Of a stretch of 64,000 nt of DNA, positions 38,271 through 45,779 are shown piece by piece (the stretch's first letter is position 1; every line of letters begins with the position of its first letter). This DNA comes from Pelagibacterium halotolerans B2. GTDB taxonomy: Bacteria; Pseudomonadota; Alphaproteobacteria; Rhizobiales; Devosiaceae. A program made the translations under genes and the position numbers. The stretch spans positions 1,302,001 to 1,366,000 of the forward strand of contig NC_016078.1 of the NCBI RefSeq assembly GCF_000230555.1. Direction: 5' to 3'. Below the pieces are notes generated by a model that was given only the letters and a program-made list of their open reading frames with translations, ran no database searches and had not been told where the DNA came from.

Positions 38271-39329
38271 TCAAATATGGGCCGAGGCATCAATGCCAAC
38301 AGTACGCGCTTCGTTGGCAATTATCTCGAGATCGGCCGCTCCAAGCGAAATCCCGCCCCGCCGCCGCTCCTCTGCCCGCAGGGCTTCTGGCTCACCCGGA
38401 ATCAGCACCGGCTGATCGGGATAAACCGGCGTTGAGCCTTTGGCGCGCGAAACAAGCTCGCCCATCCGCTGGTGATAATCGGCACCCATGAACACGCCCG
38501 GCTTGAACGCCACCATCATGTGCCCCACATTCTGCGGCGCATCGAATTTTTCATACTGGTTGCGCACTTCGCCACCGAACGCGGCCCCGGTCATCACCCC
38601 GGCCATCACCTCCATCATCAGAGACAGCCCCGAGCCCTTCGGACCGCCCAGCGGCAGGATCAGTCCCTCATAGCCCGCCTGCGCATCGGTCGTTGGGTTG
38701 CCGTCCTTGTCCAGCGCCCAACCCTCGGGGATCGGTTCGCCCGCCGCCGCAGCGCGCCGTATCTTGCCCCGCGCCACCACCGATGTGGCCATGTCCAGAA
38801 TGATCGGCGGATTCCCCGGCGCGCCGAACGCGAACGGGCTTGTCCCCAAAAGCGGCTCGCGCCCACCCCACACCGGCATGGCCGGCGAGGCGTTGGTGAA
38901 CACCAGCGCCGCAAACCCGGCTTCCACTGCCTGCAGCAAGTAGCAGGCCGCCATCCCGAAATGGTTGGAGTTCTTGACCCCCACCATGCCGATTCCGAAT
39001 TTTTCGGCCCGCGTGGTCGCCATCTCCATGGCCCTGGTCGCTGTCAGAAACCCGAACCCGTTGCCGCCATCGAGCAACGCCGCGACGGGGCTCGGCTCGC
39101 TGATCGCAAATTCCGGCACGCGCTCCACCATGCCGCGCCTTATGCGTTCGAGATAGATCGAAAGCCGTGACACTCCATGCGAAGCCACGCCCCGCAGATC
39201 GGCAAGCACCAGGCACTCGGCAATGCGCGCCGCATCCTGTGCCGGCACGCCTTCGGCGCTGAAAATCTCCGCAATGAGCGTCTGCAACTTCTGTGCATCC
39301 ACCACACGCCCGGGCGCCGATGCATTCAT
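38271..39329 (-). CDS. Malate/lactate dehydrogenase (Ldh_2) family protein
   Basis: A 352-residue NAD(P)-dependent oxidoreductase of the Ldh_2/YlbC type, a family that includes malate, sulfolactate (ComC) and ureidoglycolate (AllD) dehydrogenases and is unrelated to classical LDH. Diagnostic segments are LADLRGVASHGVSRL (residues 44-58, with the catalytic His), KNSNHFGMAACYL, and TSPFAFGAPG. GGAGGAGG lies just before the ATG. It is followed after 10 bp by the D-2-hydroxyacid dehydrogenase gene, so the pair may handle opposite stereoisomers. Confidence 0.82.
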   Translation of the reverse strand: MNASAPGRVVDAQKLQTLIAEIFSAEGVPAQDAARIAECLVLADLRGVASHGVSRLSIYLERIRRGMVERVPEFAISEPSPVAALLDGGNGFGFLTATRAMEMATTRAEKFGIGMVGVKNSNHFGMAACYLLQAVEAGFAALVFTNASPAMPVWGGREPLLGTSPFAFGAPGNPPIILDMATSVVARGKIRRAAAAGEPIPEGWALDKDGNPTTDAQAGYEGLILPLGGPKGSGLSLMMEVMAGVMTGAAFGGEVRNQYEKFDAPQNVGHMMVAFKPGVFMGADYHQRMGELVSRAKGSTPVYPDQPVLIPGEPEALRAEERRRGGISLGAADLEIIANEARTVGIDASAHI

Positions 39330-39408
39330 TGTGAGCCTCCTCCATTTGGTCCGCTCTTACGGACGCTATTTCTGTGCTGCCGGGCGCGCAGGACCGCCCC
39401 CGTTTGTG

Positions 39409-40320
39409 TCAGGTCTCGCGTCGGTAGCCGCCACGCGCCAACTCAAGAAAGCTGGTGACCGACGCGGCGATCGCCATGCGCGGGCGTCGGGCGATCATCA
39501 GCTTGCGCACGGCCCAGCTCTCGGCCAGCGGCGCATGTACAAGGTCGGTGCCGGCAAGGAGATGAATTGATGTATTGCGCAGAAACCCGATCCCGAAGCC
39601 CGCTTCCACCATGCGCACCAGCGAGGGAAAACTTTCCACATTGACCCGTGCCCCGAGCGTGTGCCCCGCCTTGCGCGCCGCCTCGTTGATGAGCCGATCG
39701 AGTGCACCCATGTGGTGAACGCCGACCACTTCATGCCCGATGGCCATGTCGAAACTGATCGGGCCGCCCGCCAGAATTTGGGTCGCCAGCGGATGATCGG
39801 GCGAGGCGATGACCCCCACATCGTCATCCTCGAACACTTCGGCATCGAAAGCCGAATAGTCGTAATTGTCGGCAAAGATCGCCAGGTCGACCTGCGCATC
39901 CTCGAGCGCGGTCAAGGTCGCCCGGCCCGCCATCTCGCGGATATCGAGCCGCACGCCCGGATGCCGTTTTGCATAGCTGGCCAACAGTTCGGGAAGGCGC
40001 CCCGAGAGGGCCGAGCTTGAAGACGCAATGCGCAATTGCCCGGCATCACCGCTCGCAAAGCCACTCATGGCCGTGTGAAGATCGCTGATCTCGCGAAAAA
40101 TCCGGCGGCAACCGTCGGCATAGCGTGTCCCTGCTGAAGTCAGCGAAACGCCGCTGGCGGAACGGTCGAACAGAACAATTCCCATACGGGCCTCAAGATC
40201 GGCGATACGCCGGCTGACCGCCGAAGGAGCGATATTTTCGCGCTCGGCCGTTTTGGCTATGGACCCGTCGCGCGCAAGGGCGAGCACGAGGCGGGCCGTA
40301 ATCGGGTCGAAATGCTGCAT
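39409..40320 (-). CDS. LysR-family transcriptional regulator
   Basis: A 303-residue regulator with an N-terminal winged helix-turn-helix (about residues 1-60; GSIAKTAERENIAPSAVSRRIADLEARMG) and a periplasmic-binding-protein-like effector domain (about 90-295). It lies immediately upstream of the Ldh_2 gene (79-bp gap) on the same strand and is its likely activator. The start is ATG 40320; a GTG 16 codons upstream is possible but the region before it holds TATAG-like promoter sequence. The effector is probably an intermediate of the island pathway. Confidence 0.8.
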   Translation of the reverse strand: MQHFDPITARLVLALARDGSIAKTAERENIAPSAVSRRIADLEARMGIVLFDRSASGVSLTSAGTRYADGCRRIFREISDLHTAMSGFASGDAGQLRIASSSSALSGRLPELLASYAKRHPGVRLDIREMAGRATLTALEDAQVDLAIFADNYDYSAFDAEVFEDDDVGVIASPDHPLATQILAGGPISFDMAIGHEVVGVHHMGALDRLINEAARKAGHTLGARVNVESFPSLVRMVEAGFGIGFLRNTSIHLLAGTDLVHAPLAESWAVRKLMIARRPRMAIAASVTSFLELARGGYRRET

Positions 40321-40402
40321 GAACCAGTCCCGGTTTTCGGTTTGGCGCACTATAGCAATTTCTCCCACCGTTCGACCAAGCCTTTGGCCTGGTGTGAAAA
40401 TT

Positions 40403-40549
40403 CTAGTCGATCAGTCCCAGGACCCGGCGTGCCGCTGGGGAGAGCGTATGAATGTCGTTCTGGAGCGCCAGGTCGCGGTAGAGCCGGATGCGTTCCACCT
40501 GATCCCCGATGTTCGTCGTGGCGGCCTTGACCTTTGGCAGGATGTTCAT
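40403..40549 (-). CDS. Small hypothetical protein (48 aa)
   Basis: A short frame starting ATG 40549 and ending TAG at 40403, preceded by a good ribosome-binding site (AAGGAG, spacing 8). The product begins MNILPKVKAATTN, is mostly hydrophilic and helical in character, with the charged stretch QVERIRLYRDLALQ and an end rich in Ala, Arg and Leu. It lies between the AbrB permease gene and the LysR gene, on the same strand as both. I do not recognise the family. It is likely real because of the strong ribosome-binding site and codon pattern. Confidence 0.5.
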   Translation of the reverse strand: MNILPKVKAATTNIGDQVERIRLYRDLALQNDIHTLSPAARRVLGLID

Positions 40550-40663
40550 GGGATTTCTCCTTGGTAAGCCTGATGTAATGGAGATAAGTCTGCCTTTGAC
40601 GGCTTGCCATCGCCCTTTGGTGAGAGGGGCTATCGCGCTGCGGCAAGGCGATGGGTTCTTGCC

Positions 40664-41725
40664 CTACCGCAGCAGGGCAACACCTTCAGTCTTGGGAATC
40701 CACAACGGCACCAGAATCGGCAGGAACACCAGCACCAGCACGACGCGGAACAGATGATGCAGGCTGACGAAAGCCGCATCGAGCCCCAGGGCGATCGAGA
40801 TTAGGCTCATCTCGGGCAGCCCGCCCGGCACGAGCGCGATCAGTCCTGCGGCAAACGGAATGCCCAGCCATGTCTGGAACGCCAGCGCGAAAAGTGAAGC
40901 AACCCCCAGATTCAGAACGGTCAGTCCGCCGCCGACAACCAACCCGCCGAGAACCTGGCGTATTGTCGTGTTGTTGAAGAACTGTGCGACAGAGGTGCCG
41001 ATCACGATTTGCGCGACCACCACGATCAATTGTGGTGGGCTCGAATGGGTCAGGCCGAAATAGTGAACGATCGCCGACAGAATCAAGGGGCCCGTCAGGT
41101 GCGATCCGGGCAGCCTGATTTTCTTGCCACCAATGACACCGACAATGAGGCAGGCGCCCAGGATGGCATAATCCTTGATCGGCATGGCCAGCGACAGATC
41201 GAGCGTCCGGTTCATTTGGGTCGGCCCATTTCCCGTGCCCACCCATACGATGACTATGGGAACGATGACAAGAATCACCGTCAGGCGCATCCCATGCACC
41301 AGCGAGAGCGACCTGACATCGGCGCCGTAGGAGGGGCCAAGCACTAAAATCTCCGAGAGCCCGCCCGGTGCCGCCGAGAACGCCGCTGTCGCCCGGTCGA
41401 GCTTTCCGACCTTGAGGCAGATGAACAGTCCGATTGCCGTAATGATAAGACAGTAGATGGCGACTCCAGCCAGCGAGAACGCCCATTCCCCCGCGCGACC
41501 GATTACGGCGGGTGTGAATGCGGCGCCGGCCATCAGTCCGATTGTTCCGATCATCAGCGATCGCAATCCCCAATGGGTCGGCACGCGAACCCCGGCCATG
41601 GCGCAGGGGATGGTCGAAAGCATGGCTCCCACGAGCCAGCCGAGCGGGAAATTAAGGAGATAACCGACAAGACCGCCAAGGGCGCCGATAATCAGGGTTC
41701 GGAAATAGAGGAAGAACTGAGCCAT
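40664..41725 (-). CDS. AbrB-family membrane protein (putative transporter)
   Basis: A 353-residue membrane protein with about ten hydrophobic helices arranged as two repeats, each with a Pro/Gly-rich turn (GYLLNFPLGWLVGAML in the first, GIPFAAGLIALVPGGLPEMSL in the second). This is the DUF-type AbrB family (Pfam AbrB, annotated ammonia monooxygenase in older entries), often found beside Tct and Tcu genes. Function is unproven; a carboxylate or product exporter is plausible. I start it at ATG 41725 because upstream codons do not look like a membrane N-terminus, although no clear Shine-Dalgarno site is present. Confidence 0.7.
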   Translation of the reverse strand: MAQFFLYFRTLIIGALGGLVGYLLNFPLGWLVGAMLSTIPCAMAGVRVPTHWGLRSLMIGTIGLMAGAAFTPAVIGRAGEWAFSLAGVAIYCLIITAIGLFICLKVGKLDRATAAFSAAPGGLSEILVLGPSYGADVRSLSLVHGMRLTVILVIVPIVIVWVGTGNGPTQMNRTLDLSLAMPIKDYAILGACLIVGVIGGKKIRLPGSHLTGPLILSAIVHYFGLTHSSPPQLIVVVAQIVIGTSVAQFFNNTTIRQVLGGLVVGGGLTVLNLGVASLFALAFQTWLGIPFAAGLIALVPGGLPEMSLISIALGLDAAFVSLHHLFRVVLVLVFLPILVPLWIPKTEGVALLR

Positions 41726-41928
41726 TGTGAGGTCGGATCGGGCCTTGTTTGGGCGGTGCGGGAATGTGCAGTGCCAACCCATCGGGAGCGGCCTGACAAT
41801 TGCCCAGCCGCGATTGGGCCATCGCAAGCCACGAAGGCGTGCGGCTAGGACCAATCGACATTCAGGATTCATTTGTGTGTTGAAGTGTGATTCATGGGTT
41901 TCCAGGTTGGATGATCTGGAGACCTTGG

Positions 41929-42315
41929 ATGTCGAGACCGAAGCGCTACGAACTGACGGCTGAGCAGTGGCACCGGGTCGAGGATTTGTTGCCTGGCAAG
42001 CCCGGTGATCCGGGTCGCTCAGCGGTCGATAATCTGAATTTCGTCAATGGCGTGCTGTGGGTGCTGCGCTCGGGTGCGCATTGGCACGACCTGCCCGAGC
42101 GCTACGGCAAGTGGAAAACCGTCCATAAGCGCTTTACGCGATGGGCCAGGGCCGGCGTCTGGGAACGCGTCTTCGCGGACCTCGTCGATGACCCCGACAA
42201 CGATTATGTCAGCCTCGACTCCAGCCTCGTGCGGGCCCATCAGCAGGCGGCCACCGGAAAGGGCGGCGGCCAAAAAGGGGGGAGCAGGCTCTGGGGCGTT
42301 CCCGAGCGCGGCCGG
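41929..42315 (+). pseudogene. IS5-family (IS427-type) transposase remnant
   Basis: The frame from ATG 41929 encodes MSRPKRYELTAEQWHRVEDLLPG and WVLRSGAHWHDLPERYGKW, then VSLDSSLVRAHQQAA, all diagnostic of the first half of an IS5/IS427 transposase (DDE Asp in SLDSS). The next conserved piece, QALGRSR, appears around 42288 in another frame, and after that no transposase sequence is found. The element is therefore truncated and frameshifted. The reading frame happens to stay open into the GntR gene, but no fusion protein is proposed. No terminal repeats or target duplication could be confirmed. Confidence 0.75.
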
Positions 42316-42428
42316 GCCTGTTCCATTTTCGTCGTCCCCGGCGAAGACCTGGGACCCAGTACCCGCCAGCGCCAGAAGGGGAACCCGCCGTTTGCTCTCC
42401 CCGCGCTGCGCCGGGCCCGACAATTGGC

Positions 42429-42451
42429 ACCCCGGGACTTGTTTCCGGGGT
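42429..42451. repeat. CCCGGG-type palindromic repeat copy
   Basis: ACCCCGG and CCGGGGT flank a 9-base spacer, with the same flanking CACCCCGGG...TTCCGGGGTCC layout as the copy at 4633-4655. It lies in the 258-bp stretch between the IS remnant and the GntR gene, which otherwise holds no gene. Confidence 0.55.
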
Positions 42452-42543
42452 CCGGCAGCGTTGCCCAATCGGCAGTCCCCATTTCAGGCAGTACTGCCTC
42501 AGCATCGGATCGGTGCCGGGGCTTGCGCACGCTCGCAAGCTTG

Positions 42544-42563
42544 TTGTATGCAACTGGATACAA
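42544..42563 (+). promoter_or_regulatory. Probable GntR operator
   Basis: TTGTAT-N8-ATACAA is an inverted repeat lying 10 bp before the gntR start codon. FCD-class GntR regulators typically bind TTGTATACAA-like palindromes, so this site is a good candidate for autoregulation and control of the tcuAB genes downstream. Confidence 0.5.
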
Positions 42564-42573
42564 AGGAGCGGAA

Positions 42574-43251
42574 ATGGCTACTTCCGAACGTCGCATCGAA
42601 ATTCCTCAGGGGCAGGACGCCTATCAGCGCCTGATTGCGGAAATTCGCGCGGGGACCCTCATGCCGGGCGAGCGTCTGCTGGAAACCGAACTTGCCTCCC
42701 GGCTCGGCATTTCCCGAACTCCCGTGCGTGAGGCAATCCGCCGTCTCGAAGCCGATGGGCTCGTTACGCATGTGCCGCGTTCTGGAGCCGCGATTCGCAA
42801 GCTCGACTATTCCGAAGTCACTGAACTCTATGAAATGCGCGTCGTGCTCGAAACGACGGCCGCCCGACTGGCGGCCCGTACCGCGTCGGACGTCGAGCTT
42901 TCGGAAATGGAAGCGATCAACGCGGAAATGGGTGCAGCGCAGGCCGATGGTGCGCGTCTCTACGAACTCAATCGTCAGTTTCATCGCGTGATCTTCGATG
43001 CCGCCCGCAACCGCTATCTCGGCCATTCAATGCGCGCGCTGCAAAAAACCATGCTCATTCTCGGCCCCTCCACCATGGAAGAAACGGGCCGTGCCGCTCA
43101 GGCCATCGAAGAGCACACCAATCTGCTTGTCGCGATGCGCAATCGCGACGAGTCAGGGGCCGAAGCGGCCATGCGCGAGCACATGCTCGCCGCGCACCGC
43201 TCGCGCCTGCGCCAGTTTCGCGAACGACCGACCCATAACGAGGAGGAATAG
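42574..43251 (+). CDS. GntR-family (FCD) transcriptional regulator
   Basis: A 225-residue regulator. The N-terminal winged helix spans residues 10-78 (GERLLETELASRLGISRTPVREAIRRLEADGLV), and the all-helical FCD effector domain follows, with the metal-ligand type Asp/His residues in LNRQFHRVIFDAARN and EEHTNLLVAMRNRD. The start is ATG 42574 after AAGGAGCGGA. It lies 3 bp before tcuA, so it probably controls the tricarballylate dehydrogenase genes; in Salmonella this role is played by the LysR protein TcuR, so the regulator class differs here. Confidence 0.85.
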   Translation: MATSERRIEIPQGQDAYQRLIAEIRAGTLMPGERLLETELASRLGISRTPVREAIRRLEADGLVTHVPRSGAAIRKLDYSEVTELYEMRVVLETTAARLAARTASDVELSEMEAINAEMGAAQADGARLYELNRQFHRVIFDAARNRYLGHSMRALQKTMLILGPSTMEETGRAAQAIEEHTNLLVAMRNRDESGAEAAMREHMLAAHRSRLRQFRERPTHNEEE

Positions 43252-43254
43252 ACT

Positions 43255-44667
43255 ATGGGCGAGGCTGCCTCACAGGCCACGCTGACCGGGACATTATGGG
43301 ACGTGATCGTGGTCGGAGGCGGCAATGCCGCGCTTTGTGCTTCGATCGAGGCAGCCGAAACCGGCGCCCGCGTTTTGTTGCTCGAAGGCGCCCCCAAACC
43401 CTATCGCGGCGGCAATTCGCGCCACACCCGCAATTTCCGCTGCATGCATCAGGGCCCACTGTCCGTTCTGACCGACGCCTATGAGGAAGACGAATATTTA
43501 AACGATCTGATGCTGGTCACCAAGGGTAAGACCGACGAATATCTGGCGCGCATGGCCATCCGCACCTCCGAAACCTGTCTGCCATGGATGGAAAAGCACG
43601 GCGTACGCTTCCAGCCCTCGCTCTCGGGCACGCTTTCGCTGTCGCGCACCAACGCCTTTTTCCTTGGCGGCGGCAAGGCGCTGGTCAACGCCTATTACAA
43701 CACCGCCACCGATCTGGGTGTCACAATCCGCTATGAGGCCAAGGTCTCCCATATCACCATCGAAAACGACATTTTCGAATCGCTGCGCGTCACCATCGAC
43801 GGCAAGGACCTCGAAATCGCGGGCAGGGCGGTGGTCCTCGCCTCGGGCGGTTTCCAGGCCGATCTCGAATGGCTGGCCCGCGCCTGGGGCCCTGCCGCCA
43901 GAAACTTCCTCATTCGCGGCACGCCCTACAATCGCGGCGAAGTGCTCAAGGACATGCTCGATACCGGTGCGCAAAGCGTTGGCGATCCCACCCAATGTCA
44001 CGCCGTCGCCATCGACGGCCGCGCCCCAAAATATGACGGCGGCATCGTCACGCGCCTCGATTGCGTACCGTTCTCGGTCGTCGTCAACAAGGACGGCCAA
44101 CGCTTCTACAACGAAGGCGAGGACGTCTGGCCCAAACGCTACGCCATCTGGGGACGGCTCGTCGCCGCCCAGCCCGAACAGGTGGCCTATGCTCTGATCG
44201 ACGCCAAGAGCTCCAACCTGTTCATGCCTTCGGTCTTCCCCGCCATCAAGGCCGATTCCATTGCCGAACTCGCCCAGAAAATGGATCTGCCGGTCGAGAC
44301 CGTCGAAAAGACGGTCGCCGAATTCAACGCAGCGTGCCGTCCCGGAACTTTCCACGCCACCGAACTCGATGGCCTCGCCACCGAAGGCATCGAGCCTGCC
44401 AAGACCAACTGGGCCCGCCCGCTCGATACGCCGCCCTATTACGGCTATTCGCTGCGCCCTGGCGTTACCTTCACCTATCTCGGCCTCAAGGTCGACGATA
44501 CCGCCCGCGTCAGCGGCGCCAATGGCCGCTACGCCAACGTCTGGGCCGCCGGAGAAATCATGGCCGGCTCGATCCTCGGGCAGGGCTATCTCGCCGGTTT
44601 CGGCATGACCATCGGAACCGTCTTCGGACGCACAGCCGGCAAGGAGGCCGCCGCTCATGTCAATTGA
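43255..44667 (+). CDS. tcuA: FAD-dependent tricarballylate dehydrogenase TcuA
   Basis: TcuA oxidises tricarballylate (propane-1,2,3-tricarboxylate) to cis-aconitate with FAD. The 470-residue flavoprotein belongs to the fumarate reductase/succinate dehydrogenase group: VIVVGGGNAALCAS (residues 17-30) binds FAD, and YRGGNSRHTRNFRCMH follows. The GTVFGRTAGKEAA C-terminal segment is typical. It overlaps tcuB by 11 bases. The Salmonella protein works with TcuB, the membrane electron acceptor. TcuA homologues also include other tricarboxylate-type oxidases, so the substrate is inferred from the neighbouring tct genes. Confidence 0.85.
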   Translation: MGEAASQATLTGTLWDVIVVGGGNAALCASIEAAETGARVLLLEGAPKPYRGGNSRHTRNFRCMHQGPLSVLTDAYEEDEYLNDLMLVTKGKTDEYLARMAIRTSETCLPWMEKHGVRFQPSLSGTLSLSRTNAFFLGGGKALVNAYYNTATDLGVTIRYEAKVSHITIENDIFESLRVTIDGKDLEIAGRAVVLASGGFQADLEWLARAWGPAARNFLIRGTPYNRGEVLKDMLDTGAQSVGDPTQCHAVAIDGRAPKYDGGIVTRLDCVPFSVVVNKDGQRFYNEGEDVWPKRYAIWGRLVAAQPEQVAYALIDAKSSNLFMPSVFPAIKADSIAELAQKMDLPVETVEKTVAEFNAACRPGTFHATELDGLATEGIEPAKTNWARPLDTPPYYGYSLRPGVTFTYLGLKVDDTARVSGANGRYANVWAAGEIMAGSILGQGYLAGFGMTIGTVFGRTAGKEAAAHVN

Positions 44668-45778
44668 TGCTCTGGGAACGCTCTCCGACCGCACCGCCGT
44701 CGATTACGATACCGGCGAGGACGCGGCCATCAACGAGGCCCGCCGCCAGCTCGAGATCTGCAATGCCTGCCGCTATTGCGAAGGCTATTGCTCGGTCTTT
44801 CCCGCCATGACCCTCCATCGCGCCTTCTCCGATGGCGAAGTCACCCAATTGGCCAATCTCTGCCACAACTGCCGGGGGTGCTACTACGCCTGCCAGTACA
44901 CCGAGCCCCACGAATTCAACCTCAACCTCCCCCGCGCCCTTGCCGAGGTCCGCGTTGAAAGCTGGGAAAAATTTATCTGGCCCAACGGGTTGGCGGCACT
45001 TTTTCAGAAAAGCGGCATGGCCTTGGCCGGCGCCCTGGCCGCCGGCATCGCCTTTATCCTGATGATCGCCTACGCCATTCGGCCGGAAAGCGGAGAGGGC
45101 TTTTATGCCGTCATCTCTCACACCGTCATGGCGACGCTCTTCACCGTCACCTCGTTCCTGCCGCTGGCTCTGATCGCCATTGGCGTCTGGCGCTACTGGC
45201 ACCATGTCGGCGGTGAGCGCGTCACCATCAGGCACCTGCACGATGCGCTGGTCGACGCCGGAAAGCTCAAGAACCTCTCGGGCGGCGCCGCCGAGGGCTG
45301 CAACTACGAAAACGAAGACCGCTACACAATGGCCCGCCGCTGGGCGCATCAGGGGGTGATGTGGGGCTTCGTTCTCTGCTTTGCCGCGACCGCGTCCGGC
45401 ACTGTCCTGCACTATGGGTTCGGCATGGAAGCGCCTTATGGCCCGTTCTCGCTGCCCAAACTGTTCGGCGTTCCCGGCGGCATCCTTATGACGCTGGGTG
45501 GCATTGGACTGATCGCGCTGAAACTGCGCGCCGAAAAGAACCTGGGCGCTCCGGCGGTTTGGGGAGGTGAAATGGCCTTCGTCGTGCTGCTGACCGCAAC
45601 CGCCGCCACCGGCCTTGCGCTCTATTGGGCAACCGGCACGGTCGCCGTACGCCCGCTGCTGATCGCCCATCTGGGCGCCGTCTTAGCGCTGTATCTCACG
45701 CTGCCCTACACCAAGATGGTCCACGTCCCGTTCCGTCTGGCAGCGCTCGTGAGAGATGCCCAGACGCGGCAGGGCTAA
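44657..45778 (+). CDS. tcuB: Tricarballylate utilization protein TcuB (Fe-S/haem membrane protein)
   Basis: TcuB reoxidises the flavin of TcuA and passes electrons to quinone. The 373-residue protein has two 4Fe-4S clusters: cysteines 35, 38, 41 and 45 (CNACRYCEGYC) and cysteines 69, 72, 75 and 79 (CHNCRGCYYAC). Six or so membrane helices follow (about residues 115-345) with histidines placed to bind haem b (TVMATLFTV, GVWRYWHHVGG, HQGVMWGF regions). It begins inside tcuA in another frame and ends 2 bp from the convergent moeA stop. Confidence 0.88.
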   Translation: MSIDALGTLSDRTAVDYDTGEDAAINEARRQLEICNACRYCEGYCSVFPAMTLHRAFSDGEVTQLANLCHNCRGCYYACQYTEPHEFNLNLPRALAEVRVESWEKFIWPNGLAALFQKSGMALAGALAAGIAFILMIAYAIRPESGEGFYAVISHTVMATLFTVTSFLPLALIAIGVWRYWHHVGGERVTIRHLHDALVDAGKLKNLSGGAAEGCNYENEDRYTMARRWAHQGVMWGFVLCFAATASGTVLHYGFGMEAPYGPFSLPKLFGVPGGILMTLGGIGLIALKLRAEKNLGAPAVWGGEMAFVVLLTATAATGLALYWATGTVAVRPLLIAHLGAVLALYLTLPYTKMVHVPFRLAALVRDAQTRQG

Positions 45779-45779
45779 C

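Noticed and set aside
41887..43251. One continuous transposase-GntR fusion protein
   Set aside because: The frame is open throughout, but the middle section is repeat DNA, the GntR part has its own strong ribosome-binding site and operator, and the transposase part is broken by frame changes. Two separate features fit better.
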